Shown one piece after another: positions 15,697-20,000 of a stretch of 20,000 nt of DNA. Every line of letters starts with the position of its first letter. Within the stretch, counting starts at the first letter, position 1. The stretch lies in NCBI GenBank assembly GCA_905221605.1, contig CAJNDS010002698.1, positions 267,089-287,088 of the forward strand, read 5' to 3'. Below the pieces are notes generated by a model. That model had not been told where the DNA came from. It worked only from the letters and a program-made list of their open reading frames with translations, and searched no databases. Source of the stretch: Symbiodinium natans (lineage: Eukaryota; Sar; Dinophyceae; Suessiales; Symbiodiniaceae). The position numbers were made by a program, and so were the translations under genes.

Positions 15697-15698
15697 TG
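15690..15698 (+). promoter_or_regulatory. ACAATAATG stop-start overlap
   Basis: The dioxygenase ORF stops at TAA 15694-15696 and the MTase-RT ORF can start at ATG 15696-15698, giving TAATG. The same nine bases occur at 5261-5269, where the first YR1 ORF stops and the second can start. TAATG overlaps permit termination-coupled reinitiation in some retroelements and viruses. A functional role here is speculative. Confidence 0.35.
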
Positions 15699-18600
15699 AC
15701 TCCCTGTCCGACTGACATGTCCCCACCGGAGCCTACGCAGGTGCCCGCTCTGTCTGCCAGTGAGGCGTCTTCCCGGCCACCGTTCATTATTGAGGTCTTT
15801 TCCGGCATGTCCAGGCTCTCAGCCTGCCTCAAGCAACTTGGGTTTGACGCCGTTGCAGTCGACCATAAGCGCGTGCCTGGCGCCGCCTGTCATGTTCATC
15901 TTGTCGACTTGTGTACGACGGAAGGCGTTGAGTTGGTTCGACGTTGGCTGGCAATGCCCAACTGTGTGGGCATTTGGTTCGCTCCACCGTGTGGCCGAGC
16001 AAGGGAGATTAAAGGGGTTCCGGGGCCCCCTGCTCTCCGATCGGAAAAGTTTCCGAACGGGTTGCCGCAGCTGGGTGGGCAGGCCCTTCTCCGGGTCACC
16101 TTAGCGAACCAGCTTTATGACTGTGTGTCCGACCTGGTCCTTGAGGCTGCTTCCCGAGCCCTTGTCATAGGTGTGGAGAACCCCCGGCAAAGTCTCTACT
16201 GGCGCACTTCCATGTTTGCACGAGTCGCACACCTCTTTCGGTTCACTGCATTCCAAAGTTGCGCATACGGCAGCCGTCGTCCAAAGTGGACGGCCATTGC
16301 GTATACCCGGGGTGCGTTTGACAGCATCTGCAAGTCCTGCCCTGGGCAGTCCTGCGCCCAACGTCACCTGCCGTGGGGGGTGGCGCCGGAAGCGCCTAAC
16401 GGATTTTCTACGTCGTTGGAGGCTGCGTATCCACTGCCGCTGGCACGTGCTCTCGCCCAAGCGTTCTTTCAGACTTGCCCACCCAGGCCGCCCTCGCCTG
16501 CCGGGCTCCAGCTGTCTCTTGTCCGTGGCCAGGTCGGAAGTCAGCCGAAGGCCTCTGTGACGGGGCCCCGTGTACCCGAGCATGCTCGCATTTTGCGAGT
16601 ACGTATCCCCCCTCATGTTTCCTGTCCAGTGCCCCTGCGTGCCCGCCTTAAGGACCCATGGCCACTGCCCCACGTGGCCGTCTGCCCCGAGCGCTCGGTG
16701 CCGGCCGAAGCCCAACTGCTGCAAATGGTCCCGGTTAAGCAGGGGAGTTCGAGTGTTGGCTCAGGAAGCAAGGGTTGTGGTGTTGGTTCGGAGCTCTGGA
16801 ACGAGCTGGTTTGGGGTATCCCGTTTTCCCCGGAACAGTTTGTCCGCGAGGCAGTTAAAGCTGGCCATCCCAGAACCCTAGAGGTCGCCCTGCCGCAAGT
16901 ACTCAAAGATGCTGTGTGCACCCATGCCTCGATGACAGAGTCGGAGCTGTGCGGGTTGAGAGCGCGCCAGTTTGCAAAGTGGCTCAAGCTTGCGGAGGAC
17001 CTCAGAAGTGAGGAAGAAGCGCTGAAGGCCTCTATGCACAAACAGGTCGCGACGATCCTTAAGCCCAAACGTCTCCTCTTGTGGAAGGCAATGATGGTTG
17101 AGGCTTCCTACGACGATGTGTCCATCTTCGATGAAGTGATCTCAGGTACTAACCTGGGAGGCCCGGTGCCTGATACAGGTGTGTTTGCCCCGAAGTTCAA
17201 GCCGGCGTCAGTCACGGTTGACCAACTCAAAAGAGATGCACCCACCTCTAGGGCGGCCCTGTTGTCCACCATCAAGTCCCAAGGGGAGTCCCTGGATCGC
17301 GAGGTCCAAACGAAAACCCTCGAGGAGCGCGATAGGGGCTGGCTGTCAGGTCCCATCGAAGTGGACCAGCTGCCACCTGATGCCATTGTGTCTCGAAGGT
17401 TCGGGATCGAGCAGGATGGGAAAATCAGGTTGATTGACGACTTCTCAGGGTCGGGAGTCAATAGCTCCGTAGAGACATTGGAGACTGTGCGCCCCCAGAC
17501 CGTCGACGTCATCGCAGGTGTGTGCCTGTCTTTGATGCGAGCGCAACCAGGTTGTAGTCTCAAGGGAAGGTTCTATGACCTGGTCAGTGCCTACAGGCAG
17601 CTGGCTCTGGACCCTGCAGGGGCCTGGGCCTCGTACATTGGACTGTGGGATCCTGACCTGAAGAGGGTAGTAGTGTTCCAGCTACATGCCCTCCCTTTCG
17701 GGGCAGTCAAGTCGGTGTCGACTTTTCTGAGGACCGTTAACTCGGTATGGCATCTTGGCGCGTTCTTCTTCGCCCTTTGCTGGTCCCACTACTTTGACGA
17801 CTTCGTGTCGGTTGCTAGAGGCTCAGAGGTGGCCAATGTGCACCAAACAATCACCTTGCTCTTCGCCCTGTTGGGTTGGGACCTGGCCCAAGGCGGGAAG
17901 AAGGATGTGCCGTTTGCGGAAGCCTTTTGTGCTTTAGGGGTTGACATAGTGCTGTCGAGCGCCCACTTGGGTCGTGTGACCATTTGCAATACAGAAAAGA
18001 GAGTCCAGCTCCTCGTTGAGACTATGAAGCAGGCCCAGAAAGACCGGCGTATGAGTGTGCCTCAAGCACTCAAGCTAAGAGGTAAGCTCCAGTTTGCAAG
18101 TGGACAGCTGTTTGGGCGCCAGAGCAAGTTTTGCTTGCAGCAGCTTTCGGAGTATGCCCATGGTGGTGCCCCTCCCGATCTGCCGGCTGAGTGCATCGAC
18201 ACTTTCACCTCGCTAGTCGACATGTTGGACAATGGCCGCCCTAGGCTAGTCCAGGTCAACAAACAGCAAACCTGGTATGTCTTCACTGATGCATCCTATT
18301 CGAAGGATGACCCCGTGCTACCTTGTGGCGTGGGCGGTCTCTTGTTTGATGATAAGGGCGTGTTGGTTGCTGGTTTCTCTCACGCCCTTGGCAGTGATGT
18401 CCGGAAGCTCCTAGGTGAGATTAACAAGGACACAATCATAATGGAGGCAGAGTTTGTTGCGGTGCTGCTTGCGTTCCGCCTTTGGGGCAAAAGGGTTGCG
18501 AACTCACCTGTTGTGGCTTTCATCGACAACAACGCTGTTAGGGACATTTTGATTTCATGCAGGGGCAGGTCCCCAACTGTGAAAAGCCTGCTTAAAATGT

Positions 18601-18794
18601 TTGTGAGCTTGGAGGTGGGGTGTGAGTTCATCCCTTGGTTCTCACGCGTTCCTTCCCCATCAAACTGTGCAGATCACCCGTCGAGGCTGGTGTCCAAGCA
18701 CCTGCTGTGGGGTGGCATCAGTGTCCCGTGTTCCGACGTGTCGGAGCACCTGGATGCCATATGCTTGGGACTGTCGGCTAATAAGGGGGCTTGA
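15696..18794 (+). CDS. Divergent C5-methyltransferase-like - reverse transcriptase - RNase H polyprotein
   Basis: A 1032-aa polyprotein from ATG 15696; the open frame reaches back to 15579, but the upstream part looks non-coding. Residues ~28-260 are a Rossmann-like MTase domain with motif I IIEVFSGMSRLS (31-42), Asp56, motif IV APPCGRAR with Cys99, and motif VI Glu161-Asn-Pro. It is a divergent cytosine-methyltransferase relative, without an obvious motif X. A linker of ~200 residues follows. The RT domain (~540-800) has Asp628 in YDLVSAYRQ and YFDD at 699-702. The RNase H-like domain (~855-1000) has Asp865 (FTDAS), Glu917, Asp944 (FIDNN) and Asp993. All polymerase and nuclease residues are intact. 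The last codons overlap the start of repeat B1. It differs clearly in sequence from the inner polyprotein, so the two elements are separate families. Confidence 0.85.
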   Translation: MTPCPTDMSPPEPTQVPALSASEASSRPPFIIEVFSGMSRLSACLKQLGFDAVAVDHKRVPGAACHVHLVDLCTTEGVELVRRWLAMPNCVGIWFAPPCGRAREIKGVPGPPALRSEKFPNGLPQLGGQALLRVTLANQLYDCVSDLVLEAASRALVIGVENPRQSLYWRTSMFARVAHLFRFTAFQSCAYGSRRPKWTAIAYTRGAFDSICKSCPGQSCAQRHLPWGVAPEAPNGFSTSLEAAYPLPLARALAQAFFQTCPPRPPSPAGLQLSLVRGQVGSQPKASVTGPRVPEHARILRVRIPPHVSCPVPLRARLKDPWPLPHVAVCPERSVPAEAQLLQMVPVKQGSSSVGSGSKGCGVGSELWNELVWGIPFSPEQFVREAVKAGHPRTLEVALPQVLKDAVCTHASMTESELCGLRARQFAKWLKLAEDLRSEEEALKASMHKQVATILKPKRLLLWKAMMVEASYDDVSIFDEVISGTNLGGPVPDTGVFAPKFKPASVTVDQLKRDAPTSRAALLSTIKSQGESLDREVQTKTLEERDRGWLSGPIEVDQLPPDAIVSRRFGIEQDGKIRLIDDFSGSGVNSSVETLETVRPQTVDVIAGVCLSLMRAQPGCSLKGRFYDLVSAYRQLALDPAGAWASYIGLWDPDLKRVVVFQLHALPFGAVKSVSTFLRTVNSVWHLGAFFFALCWSHYFDDFVSVARGSEVANVHQTITLLFALLGWDLAQGGKKDVPFAEAFCALGVDIVLSSAHLGRVTICNTEKRVQLLVETMKQAQKDRRMSVPQALKLRGKLQFASGQLFGRQSKFCLQQLSEYAHGGAPPDLPAECIDTFTSLVDMLDNGRPRLVQVNKQQTWYVFTDASYSKDDPVLPCGVGGLLFDDKGVLVAGFSHALGSDVRKLLGEINKDTIIMEAEFVAVLLAFRLWGKRVANSPVVAFIDNNAVRDILISCRGRSPTVKSLLKMFVSLEVGCEFIPWFSRVPSPSNCADHPSRLVSKHLLWGGISVPCSDVSEHLDAICLGLSANKGA

Positions 18795-18996
18795 GGTTCG
18801 CTTGTGTATGGTGAGACGCATGTGCAATGTTTGTGCACCGCACTGTGTGCACCGGCACATGATAGGATGCGATCTTTGATTCGCCCACTGATAAAAAAAA
18901 GATGAAGGACATGCAGTGCTTGCTTTGTGTTTTGCGCCTCTCCTTGTTTGGGCTCTTGGCTTTTGGGTTCAAACCCAATTTGGTGCAAGCGGTAAG
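18785..18996 (+). repeat. Split direct repeat B1 (outer element)
   Basis: 212 bp from GGGGGCTTGAGG to GCGGTAAG, matching 19394-19606 except for eight versus nine A residues in an internal A-tract (18893-18900). It overlaps the last codons of the MTase-RT ORF. Near its right end is the palindrome TTGGGTT-CA-AACCCAA (18963-18978). Its final AAG is shared with the start of A2. Confidence 0.9.
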
Positions 18997-19015
18997 CTTA
19001 CTGTTCGCGAGCGAA
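18963..19015. promoter_or_regulatory. Candidate recombinase crossover site at the B1-A2 junction
   Basis: The B1-A2 junction should copy the junction of the circular cDNA intermediate. It has TTGGGTT-CA-AACCCAA on the B side, AAG at 18994-18996 as the shared core, and TTCGC-GA-GCGAA (19004-19015) on the A side. The element's outer ends break exactly at AAG (3038 and 19606). This suits strand exchange by a YR, with palindromes as possible binding arms. Seen in sequence; the function is inferred. Confidence 0.5.
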
Positions 19016-19198
19016 TGGTGTTTTATCGATTGCTACCAAAATGGCTCTAAGAAAAACGGTGTGCCGTTTGGTCTTGGTTTGAAGCCCAAAAGTTTCGGAT
19101 GCTTGTCATGCTTGGTACTGCCAACGACGATTTGCAACTGCATATGCTGGAAGATGTGTGTGCAGCACTGGCTCCACAGCTCAGTGCGAAAATTTTGA
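18994..19198 (+). repeat. Split direct repeat A2 (outer element)
   Basis: A 205-bp sequence apparently identical to A1 at 3038-3242. It begins at the AAG shared with B1 and ends in GCGAAAATTTTGA. Beyond it the sequence differs completely from what follows A1. Confidence 0.9.
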
Positions 19199-19313
19199 CC
19201 CGCCCAGCCCGCCCAGGGCATCACAATAGCAGGGCCCGCTGAAGCGGCTGCAACTCCCTGCGTGCCATCGGCACTCCCATTAGTGTAGCATGTACAGCTG
19301 CCTCGCCCTCAAA
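19199..19313. other. Unique 115-bp spacer between A2 and B2
   Basis: A GC-rich stretch starting CCCGCCCAGCCCGCCC that has no copy after A1. In a simple Ngaro layout A2 directly abuts B2, so this is either extra DNA or the rest of A that was lost on the A1 side. No gene or RNA signal was seen. Confidence 0.5.
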
Positions 19314-19393
19314 GGGGGCTTGAGGTTCGCTTGTGTATGGTGAGACGCATGTGCAATGTTTGTGCACCGCACTGTGTGCACCGGCACATGATA
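19314..19393 (+). repeat. Partial tandem copy of the B repeat start (80 bp)
   Basis: The first 80 bp of B (GGGGGCTTGAGG to GGCACATGATA) are present immediately before the full B2 copy, making a tandem duplication not found in B1. It looks like a replication or recombination slip inside the terminal repeat. Confidence 0.85.
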
Positions 19394-19606
19394 GGGGGCT
19401 TGAGGTTCGCTTGTGTATGGTGAGACGCATGTGCAATGTTTGTGCACCGCACTGTGTGCACCGGCACATGATAGGATGCGATCTTTGATTCGCCCACTGA
19501 TAAAAAAAAAGATGAAGGACATGCAGTGCTTGCTTTGTGTTTTGCGCCTCTCCTTGTTTGGGCTCTTGGCTTTTGGGTTCAAACCCAATTTGGTGCAAGC
19601 GGTAAG
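19394..19606 (+). repeat. Split direct repeat B2 (right end of outer element)
   Basis: 213 bp, matching B1 except for one extra A. It carries the same TTGGGTT-CA-AACCCAA palindrome (19573-19588) and ends GCGGTAAG, after which host sequence GAAAGAAGAATTGC begins. The final AAG matches the first bases of A1. Confidence 0.9.
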
Positions 19607-19662
19607 GAAAGAAGAATTGCTCGTTGGTGTGTGCTGGTCCTGCTGGGCGTCAGGTCGCCGCA

Positions 19663-19896
19663 ATGTCCATGCGCATGGTTCATGCTTTGTTTCGCTTGTT
19701 GCTGGCGCTGCTCTTGTCTACCTGTGGAGCTGGGGCTGCCGAGCCAGAGATGGACTATGCCTTGCTGCGTGCCAATGTTGTGCAGGCGTACGCGCAGCAA
19801 GCTGCTGAGATGGCAGAGACGCTCAGTGTTCTGCAAAGCCTGAGTGCTGACACAGCTGCGACGCTGTCTCGCTTGGAGAGCGCTTGCGTCGAGTGA
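19663..19896 (+). CDS. Signal-peptide-bearing host ORF (start of gene 2, possibly first exon)
   Basis: A 77-aa ORF from ATG 19663. A basic start (MSMRMVHALFR) and a hydrophobic core LLLALLLS, with likely cleavage near AGAAEP, make a clear signal peptide. The rest is a helical Ala/Leu/Gln segment with ALLRANV and SRLESAC. This recalls the ALLRASV...RLDSC tail helix of gene 1. It lies 56 bp after the transposon's right end, while a duplicated gene-1-type leader lies before its left end. I therefore read it as the start of a second tandem gene. A CAG at about 19651-19653 could be the acceptor of a leader intron holding the transposon. The stop may end a short protein, or the gene may continue through splicing beyond the window. 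Confidence 0.5.
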   Translation: MSMRMVHALFRLLLALLLSTCGAGAAEPEMDYALLRANVVQAYAQQAAEMAETLSVLQSLSADTAATLSRLESACVE

Positions 19897-20000
19897 CTGC
19901 GCTGCATGTGCCACTGCAGGGGCGCTTGCAAGTTGAGCCTTCAAAGTGTGCAACGCGCGGTGAGGCGTTGACTGCACGTGCAGCGGCCCAAGCGGTCGTG
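19897..20000. other. Window end, no feature recognised
   Basis: About 100 bp with GCGCTTGC and TGCACGTGCAG words. There is no clear ORF; it may be an intron or downstream sequence of gene 2. Confidence 0.4.

Larger units (their letters stand above)
3038..19606 (+). mobile_element. Outer YR retroelement with split direct repeats (composite with nested element)
   Basis: The 16.6-kb unit is bounded by A1 on the left and B1-A2-B2 on the right, the arrangement known for Ngaro/PAT-type tyrosine-recombinase retrotransposons. Both outer ends share AAG (3038-3040 and 19604-19606). This suggests a crossover at AAG and a pre-insertion site joining GTTGCG-AAG-GAAAG without target duplication. Outer genes, in order, are YR2 (interrupted; its 3' part at 11174-12396), gag2, a 2OG-Fe(II) oxygenase-like ORF and an MTase-RT-RNase H ORF. 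A second element carrying YR1, gag1 and a DNMT-RT-RNase H occupies roughly 3.7-11.17 kb. The near identity of the A and B copies argues for a young insertion. The nesting is inferred; the repeats and gene order are seen. Confidence 0.8.

Noticed and set aside
19280-19663. Minus-strand ORFs with repeated CAGAHSAVHKHC units
   Set aside because: The repeated protein pattern only reflects the tandem 80-bp DNA duplication in B2.

Overview
The window looks like dinoflagellate nuclear DNA, most likely Symbiodiniaceae. The reasons are long GC-rich, CpG-bearing ORFs separated by TG/TTGC-rich spacers, a probable GC-AG intron, tandemly duplicated host sequence, and above all retroelements that couple a tyrosine recombinase (YR) with a cytosine-methyltransferase/reverse-transcriptase polyprotein. 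DNMT-carrying retrotransposons are known from Symbiodinium; the assignment here is by motif reading only, without a database search.

Host part. The left 3 kb holds an intact secreted protein gene (907-2043; signal peptide, discoidin-like domain, ricin-B-like repeats). A ~245-bp leader sequence at 37-281 plus a module at 745-836 recur, joined together, at 2292-2631. This looks like the 5' region of a second tandem gene copy. The first exon-like ORF of that second gene (signal peptide, 77 aa) lies at 19663-19896, on the far side of the mobile DNA.

Mobile part. Positions 3038-19606 form one 16.6-kb composite. Its ends show the split-direct-repeat layout of Ngaro/PAT-type YR retroelements: A1 (3038-3242), then B1 (18785-18996), A2 (18994-19198), and B2 (19394-19606, preceded by an 80-bp partial tandem copy). 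A1 and A2 appear identical over 205 bp, and B1 and B2 differ by one A, so insertion looks recent. The composite contains two gene sets in the same order, YR - gag - methyltransferase/RT/RNase H. The simplest reading is nesting. An inner element (about 3.7-11.17 kb) carries YR1, gag1 and a DNMT3-like MTase-RT-RNase H, and ends in its own B1-A2-B2-like repeats (10765-11173). It sits inside the YR2 gene of an outer element whose remaining genes are YR2 (rest), gag2 (with a ~430-bp intron), a 2-oxoglutarate/Fe(II) dioxygenase-like domain, and a second, divergent MTase-RT-RNase H.

How the parts may work together. Gag proteins would package the RNA and RT/RNase H would copy it. The YR would integrate a circular cDNA, probably at an AAG crossover. 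The MTase (and, in the outer element, the dioxygenase) could modify the new DNA or host chromatin. Both elements place gag and the following ORF in the same frame, separated by a single stop codon (UAG in the inner, UGA in the outer). YR1 is split by a frameshift between its HxxR and Tyr motifs, so the inner copy is probably not autonomous. No tRNA, rRNA or CRISPR array was recognised.
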